DNA of 64,000 nt from Rutstroemia sp. NJR-2017a BVV2. Lineage: Eukaryota; Ascomycota; Leotiomycetes; Helotiales; Rutstroemiaceae. Location: assembly GCA_002946415.1 (NCBI GenBank), contig NJPS01000055.1, positions 215,192 to 279,191 of the forward strand, in the 5' to 3' direction. Both the position numbers and the translations under genes were made by a program. The notes below the pieces were generated by a model. That model saw only the letters and a program-made list of their open reading frames with translations. It was not told the origin of the DNA and searched no databases. Shown in pieces: positions 22,254-33,867 of this stretch (within the stretch, counting starts at the first letter, position 1; each line of letters opens with the position of its first letter).

Positions 22254-25200
22254 ATGGTCAAGAAAGGACAGTCCTCGAAAGGCGGACCCAAGCCCGGTAC
22301 AGCAGCCGCCAAAAAACAAGCTGCGTCGAGCTCCGCGGCTGATGATTCTTTTATCGTATTTTCGAATTCCGATAAGGAACCCAAACAGAGAAAACCGCAG
22401 GGGCAGGGTCAGGGACTAGATGGACCGGACATTTTGGGTGAGGCGCCGAAGAGGCCGGATGTTAAGAAGTTGATTGGGGGGCAGTCATGGACGGGGAAGC
22501 TGCCGGTCAATTTACTTTCGGAACATTGTCAGAAGCAGAAATGGGAGAAACCGGAATATACTATGGTGAGATGTTGTTTGGAGCTTCTGCCACAGGTACC
22601 GCTGATACTAATTGGCATGTAAATAGACCAAAACCCCGGAGGGTTTCTCCTCTATGGTTATCCTCAAAGCTAGGAATCCCAAGACGCAAGAACTCGTTAC
22701 CCTCGCTCCATTCAAACTGCCTCCTTCGCACAAACACCTTGCCGTTAAGCCAACAGCTCTTGAAGCTCGACATTTTGCTGCTACATATGGACTCTTCCGC
22801 GTCAACAGTATGCGCAACATACATATGACTCTTCCACCCGACTATCGCGATTTATGGAAAGGAGAATTCGAGGTACTGAAAAAGGAAGATGTCAAGGAAG
22901 GGAAAGGATGGATGTACGAAGCCGATCCGTTTGCTGCGCTGCGGGAGCGAGAGGAAGCGAAGGCTGCGATGGAGAAGAAGAGAAATGAACAACAGAAAGC
23001 GAGGGAGAAGGCTATGAATACACCTGGTGCCGCCCCTGGTGGTGTTGGCTTGGCTCTGCGTGGAAACGGAAATAATGCTGCGACTGGGGCTGGAGGAGGT
23101 TCGCATAACAATATTCATCGCGGCTGGACGAAGGTTCCCAAGATTGAAATGGGGAAGAGGACCAGGGTGAAGGTTGAAAGTCTTGTGAGACAGCATGCTG
23201 TTTGGAATCCACACGACGTGAAGTTGTCAGACTTTCAAAAACACTCAATTGTCAAAGAGTTCAAGAGTCTTGATTTCAGGGAAAGCCATATCGAAGAAGC
23301 TGTCGAGATATGTAAAGACCGGGAGGAAACCCTCGAGTGGTTACTTATCCATGTTCCTGAAGATGATTTACCAAGATGGGCTCTACCAGAGGGTTACGTT
23401 GCTGGCATTAGCATGGCAAGCAGCGATCTGAAGCGCGAAGGTTCTATCAAACGGTTAGCTGAAGCTGGTTACTCGCTGGATCTCTGCAAGCAGATATTCG
23501 ACGTTCACAATGACGAGGGAAAGGCCGCGGAGGCTTTACAACACATTCTTCTATCTAGTGGGCAGGATGCAGAACCAAAGCCCGACGAGGATTCATGGGA
23601 TACAGAGGATGCGAAAGAGTCTTCTGAGCAGATTTGGGAAGAGGAGATGGAAGGCTTGCAATCGGTGTTTGGGGAGCAGTATTCTCGCCCATCGAAGGAT
23701 GTCTGTACGGTCAAGATAAAGCCTGCAAAGCGGGGAACAAACGTTCCGGTGGAGCCAATCATCCAATTCCGAAGATCACAGGAATATCCGCAGAAGGTAC
23801 CGGTTGTATCAGTTCACGCGAGTTTGCCTGCGTATATACGTCTAAGTATCATGAAACAAGCATTGAATCATGCAGTGGACAATTTGCTCGGCGAGCAAAT
23901 GTTATTTTTCCTCATCGATTGGATAGAGCAAAATATCTACAGTATCATTGAGCGCCCTGGTAGACTTAGCGATGTATCAGCAGCTGCATCTACTGTTAGT
24001 GAGATCCAGCCAGTTCGACGGAGAAAACAGCACGTCCCTAGGCACCCAAGACCCATCAAGTGGGTTACCAACATGAAAAGCAAGGAAGAATGGATAGAAC
24101 GGCAAATGAATCCAAAGCTGCAGTCTATGATACAAGCTCGCAGAACATTACCGGCTTGGGAAATGCGGGAGATTATTATTGACACCGTGAACTCGCATCA
24201 GGTCACTATTATTTCCGGTGAGACGGGCTCGGGTAAATCGACTCAGTCAGCGCAGTTCATCCTGGATGATCTGTATCAGCAGGCGTACGGGGACTGCGCA
24301 AAGATTATGTTTGTAGCCTTTTCCACGATCCTGATTGCATGCTAACCAGTTTTAGTTGTACCCAACCTCGACGTATCTCTGCTCTTGGCTTAGCTGATCG
24401 TGTGAGTGATGAGCGATGCTCCCCAGTTGGTCAAGAAGTCGGTTACATCATCAGGGGAGAATCGAAGGCATCACCAAATACCAAAATTACCTTTGTCACC
24501 ACTGGTGTTCTTCTCCGGAGATTGCAGACTTCTGGCGGAAGTAGTGATGATGTTGTAGCTTCACTTGCTGATGTTAGTCATGTGATCATCGATGAAGTTC
24601 ACGAACGCTCTTTGGATACCGACTTCCTACTCGTGCTACTTCGGGATGTTCTCAAGAAACGCAAGGACTTGAAGCTCATCTTGATGAGTGCTACTTTGGA
24701 TGCTGGCATTTTCGAAGAGTACTTTAAGAGCGGTGGTAAGGTTGGCAGAGTGGAAATCAGTGGTCGAACATATCCAGTTGAAGACTATTATCTCGACGAT
24801 GTCATTCGAATGACTAATTTCAATCCCGGCTATGGTGGAAGACAGCAAGAAGAAAATGAAGAAACCGCTGGTATGGATTCAGATGTAGCAGCGGCTATCC
24901 AAAGTATTGGAATGAGGATCAATTACGACCTCGTCTGCCAAACTGTTAAGGAGATCGATGCGGAATTGACGTATTTAAAGCAAGACGGCGGTATTCTTAT
25001 ATTCATGCCTGGAACTGTCGAGATTAGCCGGACGCTGGATCACCTAAGGTCAATACCTAATCTACATGCTCTGCCGTTGCATGCCTCGCTTCAATCGGTA
25101 GAACAGCGACGGGTCTTCCCTCACGCGCCAGCTGGGAAGCGCAAAGTGATCGTATCGACGAACGTCGCTGAGACTTCTATCACAATCGATGATATTGTTG

Positions 25201-26642
25201 CTGTGATCGACACTGGACGTGTCAAGGAGACAAGTTATGATCCTCAAAACAACATGCGTAAACTGGAGGAAGTTTGGGCGTCACGTGCAGCCTGTAAGCA
25301 GAGGCGAGGTCGAGCAGGTCGTGTGCAAGCAGGAAAATGCTACAAGCTGTACACACGGAATGCTGAGCAGTCAAAGATGATGGAAAGACCCGAGCCCGAA
25401 ATTAGAAGAGTGCCGCTCGAGCAACTCTGTTTGTCTGTCAGGGCTATGGGTATCAAGGAAGTTGGATCTTTCTTAGCAAGTGCGATAACTCCTCCTGAAA
25501 GCGTGGCGGTTGATGGCGCTATGGACCTCCTTGGACGAATGGGAGCTTTGGATGGTGATGATCTGACCGCACTTGGTCGATATCTTTCCATGATTCCTGC
25601 TGACCTCCGCTGTGGCAAGCTTATGGTTTATGGAGCTATGTTTGGATGCCTCGATGCTGCGGTGACTATCGCGGCTATTTTGACTGTCAAATCGCCTTTC
25701 GTATCGCCGCAAGAGAAAAGAGAAGAGGCCAAAGCCGCTAGGGCAAAGTTTGCTAAGAATCAGGGTGATCTTATTGGAGATCTACGTGCGTTTGAGGAGT
25801 GGTTTGAAATGATCAATAATAGAAGGTATGATTGGCTGCTAGACTAACTTTACCGCTGGTGCTAACAGGTATAGTTATCGTCAAGGAGAAATCAGAAACT
25901 GGTGCAACGACAATTTTCTTTCGTACCAGACATTGAACGATATTTCCTCCAACAGAACCCAGTACTTCACATCTCTTCGGGACATTGGATTTATCCCTGC
26001 TTCATCTGCCATGCCTCCCTCGTTATCCGCGAAGTCCTCCAACAATGCTCTGGTCCGTTCTCTTTGCGCCGGAGCTTTCAATCCACAGCTCGCGCGTATT
26101 GATTTCCCTGATAAGAAATTCGCAGCTTCGGTATCAGGAGCTGTGGAATTAGACCCTGAAGCCAAAACAATCAAGTACTTCAATCAAGAAAATGGAAGGG
26201 TGTTTGTCCACCCAAGCAGTACCATTTTCGACGCACAGACCTTCCCTGGTAACTCCAAGTACATGAGCTACTTCAACAAAATGGCAACGAGCAAAGTATT
26301 TATTAGAGATCTCACGCGTATGTAAATCCTCTTCATCTGGTTACCTTCCCATCATAATTTTCATGGAAGTAAGCTAATCAAAACCAAATAGCGTTCAACG
26401 CCTACACAGCACTTCTCTTTTCCGGTCCCATCACCTTGGACACACTAGGTCGCGGACTTCTCGTCGACGGTTGGCTACGTCTTCGTGGTTGGGCGCGTAT
26501 AGGAGTTTTGGTTAGTAGATTGAGAGGAATGTTGGATGATGTTTTGGCTAGGAAGATCGATGAGCCGGCGTTGGATCTTAGTGGAAATGAGGTCGTGGAA
26601 GTGGTTTTGAGGTTGGTGGAGTTGGATGGTATGGATCAGTAG
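22254..26642 (+). CDS. DHX57-type DEAH-box RNA helicase
   Basis: Five exons (22254-22565, 22627-24308, 24356-25825, 25869-26317, 26392-26642) are all in phase and give 1387 aa. Order of domains: basic low-complexity N-terminus; UBA-like region (~300-350); RWD domain (~440-540, EEEMEGLQSVFGEQYS); then the SF2 DEAH core. That core has motif I GETGSGKSTQ (~633), Ia CTQPRRISALGLADRV, II DEVHERSLDTD (~744), III LMSATLDA, V STNVAETSITI and VI QRRGRAGRVQAGKCY (~980). The HA2/ratchet and OB-fold region follow. UBA plus RWD before the helicase is the DHX57/YLR419W architecture. The family unwinds RNA with ATP; the fungal protein is thought to be translation-associated. The motifs are intact, so it should be active. 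Confidence 0.93.
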
Positions 26643-27185
26643 ATGGGTTCGTGGGGAGCAACAAAAAGAGCTTGGTATAAAGATGAGTCGGTTGGTGGTA
26701 TATAACTGATTTGATTGGTTGTGCATAAAAGTTCTAGAGGATATGGTTGATGGTATAAAATAGATGTGGTCGTCGTCGATGATGCTCAGTTTTGCGGAAG
26801 AGTAATTTTCAATGCGGTGTGGTATCAAGTGTGTTACATTGTCAGTGATGCGCAAGAGGCAGACTTATTCGACTTTTCTCTTCTCTTCTGCGTGGAAGAA
26901 CGGAAGACTGCAGCAAATTGAATACAGAATGAAGTGTCAGATGAGAATAACAGGGCTATCTTCTGCTTGTGCAACCGCGCCCTCCAACAGCCAAGAGGTT
27001 GGGCTGCGCCCTGTGTCAGGGGGTTTTCCCAAAGCATATATACGATTCTTCTTTTCCTCTCTACTTTTCGACTTTTTCGGACCTTCTTGTCATTTCAAGC
27101 ACCCTTTTGCGGTATTCGCAAGCCTTACTTTTTAATTATCCTTGACAGTTACACCAAGCCACCGCCCCTAGCGCGCATCGCCCTG
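26643..27185. promoter_or_regulatory. Intergenic region and promoter of C2H2 gene A
   Basis: This 540-bp stretch ends in a TATA-like catatatacg at ~27036, followed by a pyrimidine-rich tract (~27043-27110) before the first exon of gene A. This is the usual fungal promoter/leader layout. No gene is seen. Confidence 0.5.
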
Positions 27186-27206
27186 ATGCAACCATCACAC
27201 CATAAC

Positions 27207-28084
27207 ATGGCTCCCGGCAGCGAACCAGAGTCCATCCCCGCTCTTAGCGTATCATCATATCCCCTGATGGGGCTGGGTGGTGCCGCTGAGGCTGGGTGAG
27301 TTTTTTTTTTAATCTTCACTAACACGAAGTATAAAGTATCACTTATTTCTCCGATCAGAGCGACCACACCCGCACCCGCACCGCTTTATTTTCAAATGGT
27401 TATCCTTCTATAGGTGCACAACCTTGCACTAATTGCGGTCACTGTGATGTTCGAATGAATACGACCGATGCCTTCAATACCTCCCAGCCTACATCAGGTC
27501 TCAACAATACTGGGTTCGTACTCCCAGTTGATGCTGCCTATCAGACCAATGATGGTTCTCTCTATGAGAACATTATCGTGGATCAGAATCCATTCATGTC
27601 ATATAGAAACTACAATACGTTGCCTTGGAACGACGTCCCCATGCCATATGGAAACTACAATATGTTGCCTCCTAACGAGATTGCCGTACCAGGCTTCGGC
27701 TATGATCAAGGATACGAAGATCAATTCATGTCCTCCCAAAACATGACCGTCGACGACAACCTTCAATATTTTGACAACACTGCAAACATTATGGCCTTTC
27801 CAGACGCGGCAAATGTCCCGGCTGGCTCTGTAGCCGCCGTTCAAGCGCCCCCTGCGGCTATCCAACCGGCACCAGGGCAGCGGGTTACCTGTACGGTCTG
27901 CCTCGGCACCTTCAGTCGTGCATCAGACCTCACCCGTCACATGAACTCTTTTCACCCTGTTGGACCCCGAGTCCTTCATTTTTGCCCTGTTCTTGGATGT
28001 CCTAAGAGCTCTGGGAGAGGTTATAGTAGGCAGGACAAGGTTACAGAGCATTTGAGAAAAGTCCATGGGTTCAATAGGTTGTAG
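27207..28084 (+). CDS. C2H2 zinc-finger protein A (tandem paralogue)
   Basis: Two exons, 27207-27295 and 27361-28084, with a 65-bp phase-2 intron (GTGAGT plus a T-run; acceptor ATCAGAG) give 270 aa. An in-frame ATG at 27186 would add seven residues. The splice gives a continuous frame through HTRTRTALFSNGYPSIG into the downstream exon. The C-terminus holds two adjacent C2H2-type fingers, CTVCLGTFSRASDLTRHM and a wider CPVLGCPKS...HLRKVH. The middle is Asn/Tyr/Pro-rich with a repeated PYGNYNMLP/SYRNYNTLP phrase. It is probably a DNA-binding protein of unknown target. Exon 1 ends YPLMGLGGAAEAG, which aligns with the exon-1 end of gene B, and the intron starts are alike. The two genes are therefore tandem duplicates. 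Confidence 0.7.
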
Positions 28085-28860
28085 TTGATGCTGTTAGGCT
28101 TTTGTCTGAGGTTGTTACAGTGGAAGATAGTCGTGTTTAGTGGAATGTTGATGTCGAGTTCCCTTTCAATGTCTTTCCTTGGTTCAGAACTTCAGATATA
28201 CAGCAAGTTTTACTTGTGTATTTATCTTGCTCTTTTTTTTCTGGTGGAAGACAGACATGGATGTTTAAACTCCCGTCCCCAATTCCTTTGTCTTTTACAA
28301 GAATTGCACGATTGAAGATGATGACAGAGGGACTCGCTATCATGATTGTGTTTTGGTTTTCTTGTTTTAGTTTGGATATTTAAATGAATTTGTTATTTTC
28401 GCATGCTTCGTCCACGCTGTAGGTGGTTGTAATGATGATGTCCCAGCTCAACTCGCGAATATCCTCATATCTTCCTAATCCGAGAATCCCTCATTTCTCT
28501 CAAAGTGAGCAACTCAGCCTCACACTGCATACCAGTAGCGCCCAAGCTCAATGTCACGAAATTTTGCAACCAGCTGCAGAGCATCACTGCATATTCTTCT
28601 CTCACATGACGACACGGGTTCTTCAAAAAAGGGCGCACCCCTGTCCACCTCGAAAAGCAAGAGTGCCTCGATCATATAGTCTAGCAGTCCTCCCGTCTCT
28701 CTTTTCTATTCTTTTTGTCTCTTTTGCTCACTTTCTCACGCAATTTTGCACTACAAACTCAGAGCCTCATCAGCAAGACATCTCATTGGTCGCCCCTTTT
28801 CACCACACCTCAACTGTTGTCAACATTTCATTGGCTCAGCCAAACGCAACATCGCCCTCT
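28085..28860. promoter_or_regulatory. Intergenic region and promoter of C2H2 gene B
   Basis: This region holds a pyrimidine-rich tract (~28690-28740) and an atcatatag TATA-like word at ~28670, in the same layout as upstream of gene A. A long plus-strand open frame (28423 onward) runs into the gene B ATG, but it looks like leader sequence rather than protein. Confidence 0.5.
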
Positions 28861-29868
28861 ATGTCGGATAATTGGCAACACAACTGGGATTTGCCCTCGG
28901 ATCTCACCTTCGATGACGACTATTGGGCTCAGCTTCTGGCCGAGCAACCCACTCTCAGTCCCGTTTCGTATCCTGTCATTGGGTACAGAGAGGACGCTGA
29001 GGTTGGGTAGGTTTTTTTTTTTAACCTTACTAACAGCCTTGCCAAATGTAGAAACGTCAGAGGCAGGGTTAAATCAAAATCTTATGCACCACAAGATCCA
29101 ATCACTGGTCGCTTCCCCTGCTCTTACACCGCATGCACGAAAGATTTCAAACGTCCCTCGGATCGATCCCGTCACATTGCATCAATCCATCAACGTGGTT
29201 CAACCACTCAAACAACAATCCGCTGCCCTATCCCCGCATGTCGTCGCAGCCATGGGAGAGGACTCTCTCGGCCTGATAAGTTAACGGAACATCTGAGGAA
29301 AGTTCATAACATCCGCAATACCCAGTCACGAGTCAGAGGTGCTGATAGTGTTGCTGGAAATAACAATAACAATGCTGGATATGCGCAAGGACTAGGAGGG
29401 TCGAGCATAACTGGGAATGTTGCCGCCGTCGTCCCTGTCGCTACTTTCGGTGCTTCTAGCAACGTCTACAACAACCAGGTACGAGGAGGTACCAATTCCC
29501 AGTACTCATATGGGATGAACACTTCTGGCATCGCCGAAGACCTCACCTCTACCAATGCTGTCGACATTGCAAGCATCTTTAGCACCGATCAGCTACAAGG
29601 AGGTGTTGATATCGGTATCGTTGGAGATTCTGGTGCATTTGATATCGCCAACTTTAACATTGGACAAGCACAAGATATTAGCATTATCGGAATGGCTGAT
29701 GCTACCAACTTCATTAGTGATGCCGACATTAGCCAGTTGCCGCGCGAGGTTGATGCTGGCCTGGATGCAAGGCTTGCTGATATGGAATGGGCTGACGAGT
29801 TCGCCGCTGGTATGCCTGCTGATTGGCCTGCTGAGTTAATTGAAGAGTGGTCGAACGAAATGATTTAA
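28861..29868 (+). CDS. C2H2 zinc-finger protein B (tandem paralogue)
   Basis: Two exons, 28861-29006 and 29052-29868, with a 45-bp intron (GTAGGT, T-run, TTACTAAC branch, ATGTAG acceptor) give 320 aa. A second in-phase acceptor (TAACAG at 29035-29036) lies 15 nt upstream and would add five residues. Exon 1 ends LSPVSYPVIGYREDAEVG, matching the exon-1 end of gene A. Fingers: CSYTACTKDFKRPSDRSRHI and CPIPACRRSHGRG...HLRKVH, arranged as in gene A. The rest is Asn/Gly/Asp-rich and acidic near the end (DMEWADEFAAGMPADWP), which could be an activation region. Function unknown; probable DNA-binding regulator. Confidence 0.7.
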
Positions 29869-30316
29869 GATGGAACATGCCTTTCCAGTATTGACTTCGA
29901 GAAGGAGGAATGTTTGGATTTGCAGTCAAAAACTTCGAGAGAGTATTTTACTGTAGTTTCGTGGAGGCAGGGGATATCGGAAGCAGTTGGGTTCAAACCT
30001 GCTGCTTATCTCTTTACGCACACGGGTATTCATGACTCTAACGGCCGCACGGATTTCTGCATTTTCCTAGATTGAAATTAAATCATTGCTTTGTTTATCA
30101 TATAAAGTTGCTCCGCCTTCTCTGCCTTTTACACCGTGTTAAACAACGATGCCGCCGTTGAGTTGACTGATAGCCCATCTTCGAGACCACCATCTGAATT
30201 ATAAGTTCCCCTTATAACCCCTTCCAACATCACATTACATCCTCTCCTCCCCCAAAATCCACACCAAAACTTAAGCACCGCCCCCTCACACATTCCACCC
30301 CTCATTCCCCCTTCCC
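29869..30316. other. Convergent intergenic region
   Basis: This 448-bp 3' region lies between C2H2 gene B and the small secreted protein gene. On the plus strand, 30200-30320 is C-rich and G-poor. No gene is seen. Confidence 0.5.
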
Positions 30317-30780
30317 TCAACACGCCGGCACAGGACAAATCAAATCCCAATGCACGAACTCACTCGTATCATCCCTATACAACTGCGTCTTCTCCACCTT
30401 CTTATCAAACCACAAACACTCCGTATACCTAGCGTGATACGCTATACTCTGGCACGAAGGATACGCAGACCGACATTCGTTGATGCAGCTGGCGAGTGTG
30501 GCGTTCGGGTATTGGTGCACTGTTTCGTTGTAGTTACCGGGGACAACGGTGAAGCCGGGAATGGAGCAGAGGGGGTAGCCTTTTACGTAGGCTGGGGGGG
30601 TGTTAGTATGGTGAGTGATGGGAGAGGTGGGATGAAAGGGGGTATGGAAGCGAATGGAAAGGGGTCGTCAGAGGGAGACTTACTCTCACCTGGCGGTGGA
30701 GGAGTTTGAGGAAGTGGGGTGGTGGCCACGAGATTGGCGACGGTGATGGATGTTGCGAGGAGGAAGAGCGAGAAATACAT
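30317..30780 (-). CDS. Small secreted Cys-rich protein with PAN/apple-like pattern
   Basis: Two minus-strand exons (30780-30690 and 30591-30317), with a 98-bp phase-1 intron, give 121 aa. The N-terminus MYFSLFLLATSITVANLVA is a classic signal peptide, followed by a short Pro-rich linker (PLPQTPPPP). The mature part has six or more Cys in a spacing like PAN/apple domains: LCSIPGF, SCINECRSAYPSCQSIAY, TECLWFDKK and DLICPVPAC. PAN modules bind carbohydrate or protein. The small size, signal peptide and Cys content fit a secreted effector or cell-wall-associated protein. The specific family is not recognised. Confidence 0.65.
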
Positions 30781-31483
30781 GGTAATCCTGATTTTGAATT
30801 GATCGATAACTTGCTTGAATATGAGGAAAAGAGACAGTCTTTCGAAGTCGCTTCAACTTAGGTGACCGAAATATATACCCCCCAAAGCTCCTCTCCATTT
30901 ATCCCAAATCCGCAACTAAAATCAAGCTTACCGGCACTTTGCATGATCTGACGACATGACAGGACCCCAACGTAGTACTTATCTGTTTTTCTCATGAGAT
31001 TTCTCGTCTTTATTGGTTGTGTTTTTTCTGTATGTGATAGCTCTTGCAGCACCGAGCCCGATACGAGGGAGATCGGCGTACATGCATAAAATGCGGGGTA
31101 GCACAGCACATACCGTCTTTCGTATCTCGGAAGGGATTCATTGTGTGTGGGATCAGGTGATCTTTGGGTTGGTGGTCGAGTTAAAAATAGAATTGAGGTT
31201 GTACGAAGAGCTTTTGTGTTTTAAAAGGGAGGAGTCGCCGCGGTAGGATGGCTCTTGCAACTACTGTACTGTAAGTGGTGAGTGAAAGGTCACGACGCTG
31301 TATACGGAGTCACTGTCAATGTGTGCAAAATTTCTCACATAATACTTTCGATTAGAATTGGTTTTTTATGTTTGATTGGATTCATTATTCATCTAAAATT
31401 CTATATTCTAAAACAAAGGAAACAAAAACGTATAGGGGAATCAAAATATCCACGCCTACCCACATTGCGCCAGCGCCTACCCC
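30781..31483. other. Intergenic region, no gene seen
   Basis: This 700-bp stretch contains the promoter of the minus-strand secreted protein gene and the 3' side of the next minus-strand gene. Only short frames without protein character are present. Confidence 0.5.
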
Positions 31484-31849
31484 TCAAAACCGACCTCTAT
31501 TATACCCATCCCTAGCCGCCACAAACGCCGCCATGGGCCTACTCATCCGCCTCGAAGTCTGTTCTTCCGCCTTCTCAAGATCATCTTGTAATCCGATCTT
31601 TTCCATCTCCAACCTTCTCTCCTCTCGTTTCCGCGCCATATCTGCTTTCAGGTTAGCAAGTGCATTAACACCTTCCGTCCACCATGCTTTCGTTTCCTGG
31701 GGCTTGGACTTACCAATTACGCGTGGGTGGTTTTTGATCTTGAAGTAGGCCCAGCGTGGGACGAAGAAGACGAAGATCATGACGAAGATGATCGCAAGTA
31801 TGGCGACGATGACGGCTATGATGCTTTGGCGTAAGTTGGAGAGCGCCAT
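31484..31849 (-). CDS. Small single-pass membrane protein, function unknown
   Basis: A single-exon frame of 121 aa starting at the ATG at 31849; upstream in-frame codons exist but the hydrophobic start fits best here. Residues 8-33 form one strong transmembrane segment (IIAVIVAILAIIFVMIFVFF). A basic juxtamembrane stretch (YFKIKNHPRVIGKSK) and a charged helix with coiled-coil character follow (MARKREERRLEMEKIGLQDD). There is no enzymatic motif. The layout suggests a tail facing the cytosol or matrix from an organelle or plasma membrane. The family is not recognised. Confidence 0.6.
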   Translation of the reverse strand: MALSNLRQSIIAVIVAILAIIFVMIFVFFVPRWAYFKIKNHPRVIGKSKPQETKAWWTEGVNALANLKADMARKREERRLEMEKIGLQDDLEKAEEQTSRRMSRPMAAFVAARDGYNRGRF

Positions 31850-32631
31850 TTTTTGGGGTATATGTGTTTTTTGCTTGTGATTCTTGGTGACAAGGTCCAA
31901 ATTCGGTAAATGGGATGGGATGGAGGTTGTCGAACAGGTATTTATGAGGGCAAATAGGTCATTTGTTCGATTTCTTTGGTGCGTGAACAACACATGCTGT
32001 CTTTCATCTGCGCCTTTCTTCGGGACTTTTCTGATACACCAACAAAGAACCTGAAGCGTTCTTATTTTGGAGGCAGAGTGACATTGATGTATGAGGAAGA
32101 GAAGGATGCGTACGGCGAAGCATTACGTAGTAGTTCCCAAGCTTCTCAGCCTCCTTGCTCATTTATCTTACGCATCAGCTCAATCATTCAAGCCGGTATT
32201 CCGGCCGTCCTTGAAGGTTTTCCTAATACCTATAGAAAAGTCTTACATCAGGTCATATGAAGCTTCGTTGTGTACATCATAAGTCATGAGTTATCGATTT
32301 GTTCATTTTCACACATCACTTTAAAAATACTATTTGTGCTGCAAGGCAGTTACATATATGTACCTCGCCTCGTTACCCATTCGCCCCCGTTGTTCCTCGC
32401 TTCTCGGGCTTAGCGCTCCGTATGGAGTTCACCCATAATCCGGCCGGCTTACTCGGCAGGGACCTCGTACTTCACTCACCAATGTGACATGAGCAATACT
32501 CCGTACTTTTACACCTGACACGTACTATGTCAAACCTCAGCCACCGTGGATTCAGCGAGAAAACCTTATTCATCCCACGGATAGTTTGGAATCATCGACT
32601 CAGTCCGAAAATTTCCCAGGAGTAACCTTAC
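31850..32631. other. Intergenic region, no gene seen
   Basis: About 780 bp between two minus-strand genes; short frames only. The first part must hold the promoter of the small membrane protein gene. Confidence 0.5.
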
Positions 32632-33867
32632 TTATTCTTTCAATTTAGCTAGCCGAGTCCGTAAGCTAGGTGAAATCGATCTGACTGATGACGGAGGGGT
32701 TAAAACTCCACGTACCTCCCTTTCCCTTAAACTCATGGCTTCCTCGTCCAGCAACATTTTGATCAACGCAGTGCGAATTCTGGATTCCATTCCCCTCCGA
32801 GCAGCATCAAAATCAAAATAATATGATCCATCCCGAAGAACCCATGCTTCAGGAAATTTTAAGCCCTCTAACGAACTGCGCGGGGGAATAATTGGATACG
32901 CGGCGGGATCTATAACCTCGTCTTTCCTTTCTGTATCTTCTTTCCTCCCTGTATCTTCTTTCCTCCCTGTATCTTCTTTCCTCTCTGTATCTTCTTTCAT
33001 CTCTGTATCTTCAGCGATTTCTGTATCTTCAACGATCCCTATATCTTCATCCATTCCCGTATCTTCTTCCATTTCCGTATCATCTCTGCTTTGAACTCGG
33101 TTCCAGGTATCTAACGAAAATTTCCAGAGAAATTTCAGCGGAAGATAGAGAACGACTCTCGCAATATCCCATGGTGTCATCTCAGGCTCCTGTTCTGCGG
33201 GTTTCGGCGGCATAGTCGACAGTCCATCCAGATCATTGACGGTCCCCACATCTTCCATAACAACATCAACTCCAACCCCATCCATCGATCCCGCCCCTAA
33301 ACCCATCCGCCCATCCCCATCCCCCCCACCCCCCTCCCCCTCCGCCAACCCCCCCGGAATCCTCAACCCAACCTTCCGCCACGCCCACCCCAACAACTGA
33401 ACATTAAACCAAGCCACCGCATAAGTGAAAAAGAACTCCACCGCATAAACCAAAAACGACAACTCCCAGTTCCCCGGAACCGGCAGAAACCCATCCCGGA
33501 TGCTATTTATATAGAAACTGCGGAGGATCCAGTCCACGCTGTATTGTGGGTGGATTTTATAGCGGAAGAAAAGTGCGAGAGTGACGGAGAGGTAGGTGGA
33601 TGTGGTGCGTGCGAGGGCTGGTCCGGGAGGGAGTTCGAGGATTGAGTGCAGGAGTGGTGGAGCGGTGGGGGGGAGATGGAGGAGGTATGTGGTGGGTCTT
33701 TCGAATCCTCTCGTGGGTTGGACGGCGTGGGCTTCTTTGATGGCTTCTTTTGGTGCCCTTGTTTGTGGTCTTTCGTATTGGACATTTGCCTCCTTGCTGC
33801 GAGATAAATAACTTGCGTAATGTGCTTGTCGCCTCAGATGCTGCGCTTGCGCTCGCATTTTCGCCAT
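32632..33867 (-). CDS. Membrane-associated protein with EDTxxK hexapeptide repeats
   Basis: A single open frame of 411 aa, with two nearby candidate starts (33867 and 33858). A basic, Gln/Arg-rich N-terminus precedes a region with two hydrophobic segments (TSTYLSVTLALFF and FLVYAVEFFFTYAVAWFNV, ~residues 90-165). Then come a Gly/Asp low-complexity loop and another hydrophobic patch (ARVVLYLPLKFLWKF). Nine tandem hexapeptides follow, of the type EDTERK/EDTGRK/DDTEME. The C-terminal part (PEAWVLRDGSYYFDFDAARR) looks globular. Similar proteins without known function occur in related fungi; I do not recognise a domain. The repeat is highly charged and would vary in length between strains. Confidence 0.6.
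   Translation of the reverse strand: MAKMRAQAQHLRRQAHYASYLSRSKEANVQYERPQTRAPKEAIKEAHAVQPTRGFERPTTYLLHLPPTAPPLLHSILELPPGPALARTTSTYLSVTLALFFRYKIHPQYSVDWILRSFYINSIRDGFLPVPGNWELSFLVYAVEFFFTYAVAWFNVQLLGWAWRKVGLRIPGGLAEGEGGGGDGDGRMGLGAGSMDGVGVDVVMEDVGTVNDLDGLSTMPPKPAEQEPEMTPWDIARVVLYLPLKFLWKFSLDTWNRVQSRDDTEMEEDTGMDEDIGIVEDTEIAEDTEMKEDTERKEDTGRKEDTGRKEDTERKDEVIDPAAYPIIPPRSSLEGLKFPEAWVLRDGSYYFDFDAARRGMESRIRTALIKMLLDEEAMSLREREVRGVLTPPSSVRSISPSLRTRLAKLKE
32923..33084. repeat. 18-bp minisatellite, nine in-frame units
   Basis: Nine units of 18 bp encode the hexapeptides DDTEME, EDTGMD, EDIGIV, EDTEIA, EDTEMK, EDTERK, EDTGRK, EDTGRK and EDTERK (in protein order). The last four units are nearly identical at DNA level, so expansion there is recent. 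The unit length is a multiple of three, so copy-number change keeps the frame. Confidence 0.9.

Noticed and set aside
28423..28860. Open frame extending upstream of C2H2 gene B
   Set aside because: Its composition changes to CT-rich leader sequence, and gene A has no counterpart of it. The ATG at 28861 gives the matching exon.
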